Assembly: GCA_023974075.1 (NCBI GenBank)
Contig: JAMFTG010000303.1
Span: 1 to 64,000 of the forward strand
Source of the DNA: Chaenocephalus aceratus
Taxonomy: Eukaryota > Chordata > Actinopteri > Perciformes > Channichthyidae
Direction of reading: 5' to 3'
Length of the DNA stretch: 64,000 nt
In this document: positions 33,197 to 45,513 of the stretch, one piece after another
Numbering within the stretch: the stretch's first letter is position 1
Layout: every line of letters begins with the position of its first letter
Translations under genes and position numbers: made by a program
Notes under the pieces: model-generated
Seen by the model: only the letters and a program-made list of their open reading frames with translations
Database searches by the model: none
Told to the model about the DNA's origin: nothing

Positions 33197-34685
33197 ACAT
33201 CGCGCCCAAAACTCAGACCCGGAAAAGCGTAAGCAACCTTTGACGCCACTATTGACATCCATAGGTACATCTACATTTAATCTATACATAGGCGATAACG
33301 ACCAAAGCAACATTGATGTGGGTCAGACCAGTAATGGGATCACCGGTAACGTCTGGTGGCACACTCTGAGATCATTCTTGCAGGCCGCAGGACAACATGG
33401 GTCATGTTATGCATGCACCCTTTTCCCCCAGGACTCATCAGTGTCCGTGCCAGTTCGTCCGCGCTCTCTGACCCAGGTTGAACACCTCTGTGCGTTTATG
33501 GCTCTGACAAGGCCCATCAAGGGTGAAGACAGCGTAACCGAGTGGCGTTATGCTAGGCAGCTTCCCCCACCATGCAGCAATCGGTCTGACTCCTCTTTGC
33601 GTGCATCCACGCTTGACACCACATACGCAAAGTACCAACCCGTCAGCCATGTGCACCCCAGTCATCTGAGAGGGATGAAACACAGCCTCTGCATCCAGAG
33701 AGTTTACCACAAAACGTCTTTGACACCACCTTATTTTTTCCTAGGCACTACTACTGGTTGTACTCGCATCCTACGGAACACATGCGGTGACGGTGCTTAC
33801 AAAATCTCGTATTGTCACATATCTGGTGCCCCTGAGAGAATCCTTTCTAACGTAGCATTCCCTGATGTTAAACATATTTCCCTGCAACTGGCGTGGCCCA
33901 GTGATGCTGGGTTTAGCGCGCCAGAAGATTACGTTTGGTTGTGCGGCGACAAGCTCTATCAAGTTCTGGCTCCCCTTTGGATAGGGACATGCACTCTAGT
34001 GGATTTGAATCCAGCAGTCACTGTACTCACGTCCTTAATGCACACGACACATCATTACCCAGAGTTCCAACACCCCGACCACCACAAGGTAAAAAGAGAG
34101 ATGACGTCCGCTGGAGCTAAATTCATGGGTGGCCTGTTCCCATGGTGGGGTACAGTAAACAATGCCCATAAAATAGATACCTTACACGTCCGGCTAGAGA
34201 ATCTGACTTACGAGACGACGCAAGGCTTCCAGGCATTGACCCCATTCATAATAGCCTCTAGGAACATGCTCATGCAGCACCAATTCGCTCTTGACCTTTT
34301 GTTCGCCTCAAAGGGTGGCCTGTGTCATGTGATCGGTGACTCCTGTTGCACTTACATTCCCGACGGCACCAAGAACATCACTGACACCGTGCTGCATCTT
34401 AACAACCTGTTAGCTGACATGAAAGCTGATGACATATCCAACGCAGGGGGCTGGGACTGGTGGGCCTGGCTTACATCAGGCGGGTGGAAAGCATGGCTGG
34501 CTAGTATAGTTACACCCCTGGCGATCATGTTTGGCCTATTAATCAGTTGTACCTGTGTGATTATCCCAATACTGAAGAAATGCGTTTCCAGTATGGTGTC
34601 CTCAGCTTTCGTTCAGTATACTACTATTTCATTACAAGACAATCCTTTGCGCCACAGTGAGATAGATCAGCTAGAATCAGAATAG
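33147..34685 (+). CDS. ERV-A envelope glycoprotein (SU-TM), lacks in-frame signal peptide
   Basis: An open frame of 512 codons. The surface part has a CxxC (GSCYACTL). KVKRE (near residue 315) fits a furin site between SU and TM. The TM subunit has a heptad-like region, then CHVIGDSCC, the CX6CC motif that pairs covalently with SU in gamma-type envelopes. A membrane anchor follows (WLASIVTPLAIMFGLLI) with a short tail. Env mediates receptor binding and membrane fusion. The likely signal peptide (hydrophobic FILFCCLYVSCA, with a Met at 33079) is in a different frame, so this copy probably makes no secreted Env. Confidence 0.85.
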   Translation: MLSVCILRRPVWHILHRHRAQNSDPEKRKQPLTPLLTSIGTSTFNLYIGDNDQSNIDVGQTSNGITGNVWWHTLRSFLQAAGQHGSCYACTLFPQDSSVSVPVRPRSLTQVEHLCAFMALTRPIKGEDSVTEWRYARQLPPPCSNRSDSSLRASTLDTTYAKYQPVSHVHPSHLRGMKHSLCIQRVYHKTSLTPPYFFLGTTTGCTRILRNTCGDGAYKISYCHISGAPERILSNVAFPDVKHISLQLAWPSDAGFSAPEDYVWLCGDKLYQVLAPLWIGTCTLVDLNPAVTVLTSLMHTTHHYPEFQHPDHHKVKREMTSAGAKFMGGLFPWWGTVNNAHKIDTLHVRLENLTYETTQGFQALTPFIIASRNMLMQHQFALDLLFASKGGLCHVIGDSCCTYIPDGTKNITDTVLHLNNLLADMKADDISNAGGWDWWAWLTSGGWKAWLASIVTPLAIMFGLLISCTCVIIPILKKCVSSMVSSAFVQYTTISLQDNPLRHSEIDQLESE

Positions 34686-34888
34686 TCTGATTCCGATTCA
34701 TCAATATAATCATGTGTGTATCTCCTCTCTTATGCTTACATTATATTGGAGTCTGTCCTCCACAAAAACAGCCAGTTTTCTATGATATATTTGTGATGTG
34801 TTTACTTAAACCAGCGATGGAGTGTATTCATTGATGTGTTATATCAGTCTATCCTATCATTTGTTTTTTCTATTGATCAAGTATGATC

Positions 34889-34900
34889 AAAAGGGGAGAA
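34889..34900 (+). promoter_or_regulatory. ERV-A polypurine tract
   Basis: AAAAGGGGAGAA lies directly before the 3' LTR, the standard site for priming plus-strand DNA. Confidence 0.85.
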
Positions 34901-35389
34901 TGTAGTGGAAATTTTTATTTTATTATCCTTTTCTTATTTCTTTCATATGCTTAAACCAAATGCTTCTCATTTCCTGATATATTCTTACTATTATTATATA
35001 TCTCTGCTTCCTCTCCTTCAAGGCCAAAGAGCTGCTTTGGCTACTAAGAGACTCAGTCAGACACATCACGAACTTCCCTGCTCTGAGAACCGTTATGCTA
35101 TCTACTCAAGGCCACTGGGTGTCTCATCAACAATCTGACTGTGTGAACCCAGATTGTTCTCTTTCCCACTCCTTTTCTATATAACCTTTGTCTTTCCATT
35201 GATCTGCGCACTCTCACGCAGACTATCCTATACTCTGTGCGACTTGTGACATTATTATATTATTGTATGGTTTGTTTGAAGCTTCAAATAAATAACCAAA
35301 AGACAGCTTTGCTTGATTCACCATTTATTTGTTTTGATCATTTGACTTGTACTCTCAAGCGCTGTGTTGGGTCCTAGATTTCCATAACA
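34901..35389 (+). repeat. ERV-A 3' LTR
   Basis: 489 bp, same ends as the 5' LTR and no difference noticed by eye, followed by the TGTT duplication. Confidence 0.93.
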
Positions 35390-35393
35390 TGTT

Positions 35394-37653
35394 AGACTGC
35401 CGCAGAGCCAAGACCGGAAGCAGCAGCCTTTAGCCTTTTTGGAATCGAACGCCCCCCCAGAACTACACATGCTGGCTATTGTGTTTCGCAAAATGTTCTA
35501 TGGGACGTCTCGACTGAACGTTTTCGTATTTCCCACAATTAGAAGTTGCCAGTATTAAACACATTGGTGTTATCAAATGTAAAACATATAATTAATAAAT
35601 GGGTGAAAATCGCTTGTGTCCATAATGTGCAGCATTAATATATACCCACATGACCGCTCATTACTACTTTGTAATTCTACTCCACTACAATTCAGAGGTT
35701 AACCTGGTATTTTTACTCCACTGCATTTATTTGAGTTACTTTGCAGATTCTGATTAATGATGTGAAATATAAACAACCCTTAAATCAGACTTTAGTTACA
35801 CCTGAGTAAAATTCAGGGAAGGTGATTGTCAAGTGCCAACAATCAGGAGAGATATTTGATAGTTGGTGCTTGAGAAGACTAAACATGTATCTGCAATTGA
35901 CATGAATGGAAACGAGTAATAAAGTATATTCATTACTCGTTATTCTCTACTAATAGTTAATTAAAGACTGTATATTATGGCTATTTTGCACATCCCTTTC
36001 AAGATTTTCAAAGGTTTATTGACATATCATACACAACTACGGTGTAGTTATGAAATGAATGAAAAACTTGGGTCACAGGTTCCTCAACAGTGCATTACAA
36101 GACATCTATCAATATGTGTGTACCTCCACCATTAAACTGTCATATTCTGCACATTTCTTATTCTATCTACATAAGAGTATAATTAATGTGTATAATATCA
36201 GTTCAAATAAGTGCTTCAACATAGTTAACATTGCAGGAAAGCAATATATTAGACGTTAATTACTTTGTCAGGCTTAATATTTAATGTTTAAATAAAGGTT
36301 CATCCGTTTTTCTGTTTTGCACCTCCTCCTATTAATATCTTTGTACATCCTGCACTAAACTGTTTTATTGTAGAGATCACTTATAGTACCTTCTTGATTT
36401 TTATATTCTATATTTATACTTTCCCCCTATGAAAGTATGTACTCTTAATATTTTTTTAATCAAATATAACACATAAAAACAATAATTCAATAACGTGCTT
36501 TAACCACTAGGAGGTGCACACAGCCATAATAACTTTGTATTATTAGTGTGTATGTACAACATCTGAAGATGTATAGTTTTATGCATGTTTTCACATCATT
36601 TTACAGCATATTGCTATACTATTTCAGACTCAGTATTTACATTCTTACATTCAAAGAAAATCAGTAATATCTTTAAAAACTACAGTCCTCTTCTATCAGC
36701 TGTGCACCGTTATGGTGTAAATAAACCTATCTATGAATTAGATCAAATGTAAAAGTCAGCCGAATTAGTGTTGATACTGCAAGGAGACGTATTGTGTGAA
36801 GAGAAATTGAAGATGTTGTTTAATTGTTGATATATTTATGATCCACGTCAAGTATTCAGTTTCGGCGGCATTTCTTCCAGTTTTTCCAAAGGTCTTCTCA
36901 TCAGGGCTCTCTAAATAAAGAACTACGGCAGATCTGTAATATGTAATGCAGCCGAACCGTGTATTACAATGCCGTTATGTGATGACTTTCAAAGAGAAAA
37001 GCAAGAGCACTCGGAATTAAGTATTATTTTATTCTTTTAAAATGTTTTCCGGATTTCATATAATATAAACACCAAATCCCAGCATGCATTGCGGCTAACA
37101 CATCCGATCAGCGAGCTTAAAACCATAGCTGAGGATCTTGGGTAATCGCTCGAAATGCCTACGTCTGTTTCCGGTTATTTTTATTTTGAAATTCAGTTCC
37201 TGACGGACGCCAAAAAAGCCCGTGATTATGGAATTAAACCGATAAATAAAAGCAAGGATAATTGTGTGTTATTGGTGAGTAAATAACAGTGTGTTATTTT
37301 GAAAAGAATAACAAATTAGAAGGAAAAAAATATTTAAAAAATACAGATTTCAGTATCCTGAGGCTCTGAGCCCCATTTATTTTCCTCACAGACGGCAACA
37401 AAAGACCGAAATTATACGATTTAAAATAAAAGCAATAACTGTGGCTTGATATTGAGTAAGAACATGTTTTTATGAATCACACAGCTTCCGGTCTTCCTCG
37501 ACCCGACCGGAGAAAAAGACGTGCTGCAGCCTGCAGGCACGAAACACGTTACCAGTAGAAATACATTGCTTTTAAAATCGTGATGTGCAACACAAAAAAA
37601 AGGGGCAAATCGTGTTGGTGAACACGAAATGCCGTGAGACTGGGTTGCTAAAT
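35394..37653. other. AT-rich spacer without recognised gene
   Basis: The first 60 bases continue the sequence broken by ERV-A and are related (reversed) to the foldback loop. The rest has only short frames with no domain. 37545-37660 resembles 7083-7205, a dispersed repeat. CCCAGCATGCATTGCGGC near 37080 resembles fish transposon ends but is unpaired. Confidence 0.45.
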
Positions 37654-40189
37654 CAGGGCTGCCAACATTTGAGTTCAGCTTGGAGTGAGATTTTTTTTTG
37701 GTGAACCGAAAAAAGAAACGTTCATGTGTACAGTGTTACAAATGTATTGAACATGTACAAATACGCACACACACAGTGTACCCGCGACTCTTACAATGAA
37801 GGCTCGATAAGGTGTAAGCAGAGGTAAAGTGCTATTTTAGTGTGTGGGGGGGGGGTCCTCACGTCCTCTAAGGGGGTCCGGGGGCATGCTAAATATTGAA
37901 GTTAAATGCATCTACCTGGTGCATTTTGAGAGCAAAATGAATTTATGAATACATCTCTCAACACCCATCAATTTGAGTAAATATTGTCCCCTTGAAAACC
38001 GTTACTGATTTTGGATATTTGTACTTTGATAACCATTAATCTGCCCTTCAATGCTGACCATTTTCTGGATCTTCTCGGGGATTCTTCAAGTCCCGCCAAA
38101 TGATGTGTGACGTCACTGCGGGCACAGCGCTCCAGCTGCACCGTTCAGGATCCCAGCTTCTGCATGTAAACGCACGACGGCGCACACAGCAGCGAGCTCA
38201 GGCAGCGATGGCAGTTTAATTTTGAACGTGTCTGAGAGCTCATATGAGGCTGAAGGATCGGTTGATGTTGAATCTATTAGAAGTTTAGGAATTAGGTGCG
38301 TCAATATGGGCGATCATATGGTCATGTAGCCAGTGGTGGACTGGGACTAAAAATCATCCCGGGACTCTCGACCGGCCCACTTTGGTACCGCGAGTAAATT
38401 GTCAACGGGGGGAGTGGGGGATGTCAGGGGCGGCGGGTGCTGTAGGCTAGGGAAGGCTAAGCCTTCCCAAATATGTGTGTCACTGCATCCTGGTAAAATA
38501 CAAATATAATGTATAATGTCTGTGTCTTTAACATTAGCGCTGCTAGCCACCTGTGCCATGTGTGCTACGAAGCCAGTTCAACAGACCCTGGATATGTTTG
38601 AGTAACAAACAAACTAACAACAACAAACGAGATCTCGCTAAGCGGTCCTACGACGCTGGTTATCAACTCGGTAAATCAAGCCAGGGTTTCTCTCTCCAGC
38701 TGAGAGCACGTTCACGTGAAAGGGGCGGGGTTAGCTACATTTGACCAATCACAAACAGGGACAAGTGTACTGACAGCGCAGCGTCATACTTCATTAATGA
38801 AAAGTAAACTGATATTAGACAAATGAGCTTTAAACATCCATGACTTAAACATATGATCCAGGATACAAGCCACATAGCTGCTGCAAGGTGAATACAGAAC
38901 AACTGGTTAAAAAATAACTAGGCCTACCGAGTGTTTGAAAGCGTATAGTTTTATGATATCACTATGATATCAAAAACCATACGTTTAATCCATGTTGGTG
39001 TTCAACTACAAAAAGGATCGGTTTGTTTTCAGATCGGCTCAAACAAACGATTTTTAATCATCATCCTCACGATCATTTAATGTATCATATGTTCGCCGAA
39101 TTGACATGAAAGCACTAATAAATGTAGTTTCATCCACTTTCAGCAGCAGCTCTCACTACCGATTTTTAATCCTAATTTAATCATCATCTTCACCACGATC
39201 ATTTATGTTTATGTCGCCGAATTTACATGAAAGCACTGACGAATATGAATATACTGTAGTCCACTTCATTAAAACGTTATTAACGAGCCTAAACTCAGTA
39301 ATTCACCATTTCTACGCATGACAACACACTTGGTCCGTGTTTGGCTCTCTCGCCGCACAGTGAAGCGTTCCCGCATTGACGTCACTTCCGGCTTCCCCCA
39401 AAACTTCAAAATAAGTCGAAGGAATTTCCCCGCGATGTTCGAAATTATTGATATTTATCGGAACGGTATCGCACCTTCTTTTTTAAACTGACGGTTCGAG
39501 ATGACTAGTAGCCCAATATTCCACTGCACAACAGTTGTTGGGATGCTGTCACAGGCTCTTTAAGATATTTATTGCTATCGGGATGTTAAGAGCATTCCAT
39601 GGAATATAACAACAAATAGTGAGTTTGGTAGAAATATACTGTATAATAGTAAAGTTATTTAAGATGATGCCATAGTTATTGAAGATTTATAAATATCCCC
39701 CAAATTATTCAAAAGCACATTCTTCCAAACTCCTCGCTGTAGTCTGACACGCAGGAGACGCTTGGTGTGTGCGGGGAGTTTGGTAAGCTGTGGAATAGGG
39801 ATTGGATATTATTGTCTTCTCTTTTTCGGAGTTGCACTTTGCAGACGGTCCCTGAGCACTCGTTTCTTCTCCGGCTGCGGATAGAGACCAATGTAACGTG
39901 TCCAGCTCGAAGGACGGCGCGTATTGGCTTTTTTTTTGATCGAAATGTGAATGTAGTTCGTTGCCAACCTCACCACGGCACTTAGGAGACGTGCTTTGTG
40001 TCTGAATAACATTTTGTTCATCAGTTATTGATCCGTGAATTCAGAATCTCCCAATATCGTTCCAACTTTACTGAACTAAGCTGACCGTCTCATTTCGTAC
40101 ACCGCTCGGTTTGCTGTTCCTTCACTTTATTTTTATATTTATATACATTTATTTTGGATGAAAACTTGGCGTGAGTGCTGGCAGCCCTG
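37654..40189. mobile_element. Probable hAT element (CAGGGCTGCCA termini)
   Basis: The left end CAGGGCTGCCAACATTTGAG and right end GTGAGTGCTGGCAGCCCTG are inverted. The flanks TGCTAAAT and TCTAAATT are only a rough 8-bp repeat. 37890-37995 resembles the interior of the hAT at 55058 in reverse. No transposase domain is recognised, and several internal pieces (for example CAGTGGTGGACTGGGAC at 38331) may be further nested ends. Confidence 0.55.
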
Positions 40190-40227
40190 TCTAAATTACG
40201 CCATATAAACATTGATTTTAATTTCTT
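40190..40227 (-). repeat. ERV-B-family LTR fragment
   Basis: In reverse complement this short piece reads AAGAAATTAAAATCAATG then TTTATATGGCGTAATTTA, close to the first bases of the ERV-B LTR. It is cut off by the hAT end on one side and OR-unit sequence on the other. Confidence 0.5.
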
Positions 40228-43200
40228 ACCATGTTTACAGCAGCACAATGTAAGGAAGCAAACAGGTCAGTGTGTTGATGAGGTCAGCTGAGAGCAGCTC
40301 GTTAACAGCTCTCATTAAGGCCGGAGCTCGTTAGTCCACAGAGTCCAAGCTGCAGCTCATTAACCACAAACATCATTTCATCATCTGCAGGATGTTTTAC
40401 CGCCCTGACCTCTGCCCTGCAGGCTTCTCACTTTATGTGAGTGACATCTCAGTACTTTTGTATGTACGTGTCCTGTCTGGGAGCATGAGGGCCAATATGT
40501 AGTATGTTAAAATGCACTCTCAGTACTGGATGGTGCATCATACCGGTCAAACAGTTGAGAGTAAACGGCAGACACATCTCACTATCAACAGCATCTCGGC
40601 TACGACACTGAAGCTACGCAACAAAGTGCGATTGCGGATCCTCTCGTGAACCTAGCACCACACAAAGCTATACATGTGGGGTGGTTTCTATATTCAAATA
40701 CTGTTAGAAATTCAAATCAATGTTTTATGGCATAATTTATTTTAAACTAAAGAGTATTGCACACCAAAGCCGACTGACTTTAACACTACATCTATAGACA
40801 TCGAGATATTACTATTGCTGAATATTAACCCTCCTGTTGTCTTCGGGTCAAAGCTGACCGATTTACTACTTCCATCAATCATAATTATTTTGTTTTACAT
40901 TCGAGTGCATTAAGGCTTTATGATATCCTTCACAGTAGACGTTTGAACATATACAATTGCTGATCACCACTTTTCATTGCATTTTGGATGATTTAGTCAA
41001 CTTTGTAACACCCATGGTGTTACCGCTCAAAAATGCCGCCATAAAGAAAAGGAACTAGTAACCATCCGGATCAGATAAAACACCCACACACACACCCATA
41101 CTCTAGATGTGTTCCCCCCCTCCTTATGTGCCCATCCCCCCATGTGAATCACACCTGGCACTCACAAACACACAGAACAATTTGACACATTTCCCGCTCT
41201 TATGTGCCCATCCCCCCATGTGAATCACACATGGCACACGCAATACATGTTCAGTGTCTATTCTTTGTATATTTACTGCAGTTTTTCATGTATACATTTA
41301 GTCTGATACAATATGTACAGTTTGAAAGGGTGTTAAATGAAATGTGGTGATGTTTAATGGTTTTTGTGCTAATGTAATAGTTAAAACAGGACCGGTCACA
41401 TTTGACCGCGAACACCAAAGTAAGGGGAAACGAAGACAACAGGAGGGTTTTTAAATGAAGGTACAGTTATTTTAATACGTTTTGTTTACAGACGTGAGTT
41501 GGTATGACAACATCCGGAACTACCGTAAATGATAACTGCCGTAAAGTATTTCCAGTATTATTAAAGTAATGAATTACAGCCGTTAAAATGAAATATATAA
41601 ATCGGACATTGAAGACTAAGGCGGGGCCCCCCCTTCTTCAGCACGAGAGAGGATATAAGGCGGCGGGTGAGCACAACTCTGCCCTTGCTTCTTCGCAGCT
41701 GCCACCACCGAGACAACACCGGCATTTGTCTCTTCTTTACCTTCTGCTTGTCCTATGACCACGTTACTTAAAGTACCCATTTGAACCTTCTCAGAGACTC
41801 CACTTTATTTTAAGTTTCTCTCCTGGGAGCGAGAGGAGCGTCACAGTTTTCTTCAATACTCAGTGTTTCTGTTAGCCGGTATTTGACTGTAAAAATGGTA
41901 GAATATAAATCTCTCCGGTCATGTTGTACAGTAAAAATAATTGGCTGTAAGCACAATTGAAAGTGTATCAAAAATACTTTTAATAGACAAGTCAGCACCT
42001 ACGCACCAAGTTTATGTTAAAGAGCAACTTGCAGGTTTTGAGCCACCACTGCTACATTTCTCTCCGATGGCCGTTATTTCTTCTAATCCTTGGCTGCTCC
42101 TGGTCTCTTAGACGCCTAGCAGTCTCAGAATTATATGGTTGTGGTCCGTCATATGCATTCAAATATACATTTTCAACCTCTTCGTGTCAAAACTTCTATT
42201 GTGATCCATGTTTATTCATACGTTAGACCGTCCGCTCTCCCTGATGTGACGTCACACGCGGGAGGTCACGCGGGTGGTCTTTTTTTATGCGGAAGTAAAA
42301 ATGTCTTGCTAAAACGAGGCCAGAAGTCACTGTAGAATATATTTCTGTATATTTTTTGGAAAATCTAGTGTATACATCATTTTCCTACACATTTATTCAC
42401 TGGGGTCTCTAACCTGCAAGTTGCTCTTTAAACAAATGTTTATGATTCTTATACGTTTAGTTCAGCAGGATAATCTCCACATATTAACACCTCTTAATGA
42501 TTTCTAAAGTAAAAAGCTTATTAAATGAGTGGAGTTGTCGTCTTTGTCCAGCACAGTGATTGAGAGAGGGCGTTGAGTTGCCAGTCAGATTACATTAGAG
42601 GCCGTAACGAGGACACAACGGGTATTTCCCCGCGGGACCCGAAGAGCTGTCTCCTGGTGTGTTTTATTCATAATGAGTAATATTGCACAATGACCAAGAA
42701 AGACGGATGATTGAAATATAATTAAACGTCTCTGAGGATCATGTCCATCCCGAATAAGTGAAAGATTGGGTTTTTCTGGTTAATTAAATGTGTGCTCTGC
42801 CATGAATGTTAATTGGATGTCAGTCACACTGGATGTGCTCATGAAGGGAACAGATGCTAACCGGCGGCCCACAGCGCTGCACGTGTTCCTGCTTTAACAC
42901 GTTTGGACTCAAAACCAAACCTCATCCAGCAAATAGATGATAATGAGACAATAGATGTTTTGCATCCATTCCCAGACAGGTTGAACCTTTCTGTGCGGTG
43001 CGTGGTCGAGGATCTCTTTATTCTGACCTGAAGGGCTGCGAGGCCCGAAAGACACTGCTCCTGTATCAAATGCACACATTGATGCCACCAAATAACACAA
43101 TGAAAATAGAAAGAATTACAAACAGAACCGTCTTCCTAATAGTTACATTTAACTGGAATTAATTTACATTAATCATTAATATATACACAAATACTCAACC

Positions 43201-43568
43201 TTCAAATCACCATTTTAAATCACCATTGCTCTGCACACTTACCAAAGAACAGTTCAAAGCAACTACATGATTAGTGACTTCATCCTTTCCTTCAAAGCCG
43301 TGCTTTGTATCGGTCGGGCGTATCAGAACATCTTAAAGTGTGTGTGGGAATCTCAGTTCAACCCATATCGACCCTGAATATAGTCTGTGTTAAGAACGAG
43401 AAAGGTTTTAGCATACAAGTAGTTTTTACTATTTGAAGATGTTTATGTCTGTTTTACATTAACTTGACATTGCCTTCTCAGAACCTGCCATTCCAAACAA
43501 CAAGATATTTGTGATTGGCAGATGGCCTTTAATGAATATACAATGATCTCCACGGAGGAAGAAGGATG
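40228..43568 (+). repeat. OR-unit upstream flank, copy 3
   Basis: Inverted counterpart of 13391-17520 and the longest copy in the window. It retains the promoter-like block at 41600-41830 and the sequence missing from the minus copy. It holds a piggyBac-type MITE at 40829-41450. Confidence 0.8.
40829..41450. mobile_element. piggyBac-type MITE
   Basis: CCCTCCTGTTGTCTTCG and CGAAGACAACAGGAGGG ends (the right end has an extra TTT), TTAA on both sides (40825-40828 and 41451-41454). Same insertion as 15243-16926, without the nested hAT. Non-coding. Confidence 0.85.
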
Positions 43569-43578
43569 GTGATAAAAG
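43569..43578 (+). promoter_or_regulatory. Putative OR core promoter (TATA-like)
   Basis: GTGATAAAAG, positionally conserved with 22309 and 13381. It precedes the 5' repeat array and lies about 1.9 kb from the coding exon. Confidence 0.35.
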
Positions 43579-43599
43579 CAGCTTCACAGCTTCTTGTTC

Positions 43600-45450
43600 A
43601 CTGAGATGCTGCCTCTGTCTGTACGTGCTTCATCATATCTACATTAATGTTATATTAATGTTTCACCAGCTGGACTCAGGTCAGTTTCTCCTCTTGTTCA
43701 CTGAGATGCTGTCTCTGTCTGTACGTGCTTCATCATATCTACATTAATGTTTCACCAGCTGGACTCAGGTCAGTTTCTCTTCTTGTTCACTGAGATGCTG
43801 TCTCTGTCTGTACGTGCGTCATCATATCTACATTAATGTTATATTAATGTTTCACCAGCTGGATTCAGGTCTGCTTCTCCTCTTGTTCACTGAGATTATG
43901 TTTCTCTGTTTTCATGATTAATCATAATTAACATTCTTTAAATGAATGTTATAACTATTAATGTTGTGTGTATGTATTAACATAAATGTTTAAACAGGTG
44001 GATTCAGGTTAGTTTCTCCTCATGTTTCGTGTTCACGGTAATAATCTTTCTGCCTTTTCCTGATTCATTATGAAACTAAATATGTACTTTATATTAATGC
44101 TGTATATATTAATGTTATATAAATTGAAGTTAATGTTTAAACAGGTGGATTCAGGTCCGTTTCTCCTCATGTTCACTGAGATTATGTTTCTCTGTTTTCA
44201 TGATTAATCATAATTAACATTCTTTAAATGAATGTTATAACTATTAATGTTGTGTGTATGTATTAACATAAATGTTTAAACAGGTGGATTCAGGTTAGTT
44301 TCTCCTCGTGTTCAAGGTAATAATCTTTCTGCCTTTTCCTGATTCATTATGAAACTAAATATGTACTTTATATTAATGCTGTATATATTAATGTTATATA
44401 AATTGAAGTTAATGTTTAAACAGGTGGATTCAGGTCCGTTTCTCCTCACGTTTCGTGTTCCTTGTGCTAATGTTAGTTTAATATCTCACTTATAAATGTT
44501 ATTTTGAAGTCCTATGTATAAATGTTTCTTACATTATTGTTATATATTCACATTAATGTTTTAACAGGTGGATTCAGATCAGTTTCTCCTCATGTTTACT
44601 GAGATTATGTTTCTCTGTTTTCATGATTAATCATATTAACATTCTTTAAATGAATGTTATAACTATTAATGTTGTGTGTATGTATTAACATAAATGTTTA
44701 AACAGGTGGATTCAGGTCCGTTTCTCCTCATGTTTCGTGTTCACGGTAATAATCTTTCTGCCTTTTCCTGATTCATTATGAAACTAAATATGTACTTTAT
44801 ATTAATGCTGTATATATTAATGTTATATATATTCACGTTAATGTTTTAACAGGTGGACTCAGGTCAGTTTCTCCTCATGTTCACTGAGATTATGTTTCTC
44901 TGTTTTCATGATTAATCATATATTAACATTCTTTAAATGAATCTTATAACTATTAATGTTCTGTGTATGTATTAACACAATTGTTGAAACAGGTGGAGTC
45001 AGGTCTCTTTCTCATGTTTCTCACGTTTCGTGTTCACGTACATTCAATGGTTCACTGTGGTGATGCATAATGTTATGTATTAATATTTTAACAGGTGGAT
45101 TCAGGTCCGTTTCTCCTCATGTTTCGTGTTCCTTGTGATGATTGTTCTGCTGGTTTATGACTAATTTCACATATATTAATATCATGTTTCTCATTTTTCG
45201 TGTTTATTGCGATGATGCTTTTGCCTGTTTCTGATTCATGATAGATATTTATCATTGACCTATACATTAATGTTAAAGCAGATATTTTAGTATCTGATTA
45301 ATTAACTGTGAATTCATATTCTATGAATACACGTGTTAAATATGAATGTTAAATAAATGTGTGTTCTAAATATTCCAGTTTCCTTATTACTACTGTATAT
45401 GTCAATGTGATATAAACTAATGTTATATCCTTTATTTAGATGTTAACAGG
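43600..45450 (+). repeat. 5' repeat array upstream of OR (copy 3, longest)
   Basis: About twelve imperfect units carrying CAGGTGGATTCAGGTCAGTTTCTC variants (for example near 43668, 43757, 43995, 44143, 44281, 44423, 44702, 44851 and 45093). Each places a possible acceptor (TTTAAACAG) ten bases before a possible donor (CAG followed by GTCAGT). Confidence 0.85.
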
Positions 45451-45513
45451 TTGGTTAGCTCTGTTGTTGTTGTTGACCTGAGGTCACAGCGTGTTGTTTG
45501 GTGGGGTCTCCTC

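Larger units (their letters stand above)
26423..35389 (+). mobile_element. ERV-A: class I-like endogenous retrovirus with defective pol
   Basis: A provirus with 489-bp LTRs at each end that look identical by eye and a 4-bp target duplication TGTT (26419-26422, 35390-35393). It has a tRNA-Ser-type primer-binding site, a polypurine tract and gag-pro-pol-env order. The 4-bp duplication, MLV-like RNase H/integrase and env with CX6CC fit class I (gamma/epsilon-like) fish ERVs. gag, pro and pol are broken by frameshifts, stops and deletions; env is long but lacks a frame-matched signal peptide. Confidence 0.92.
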
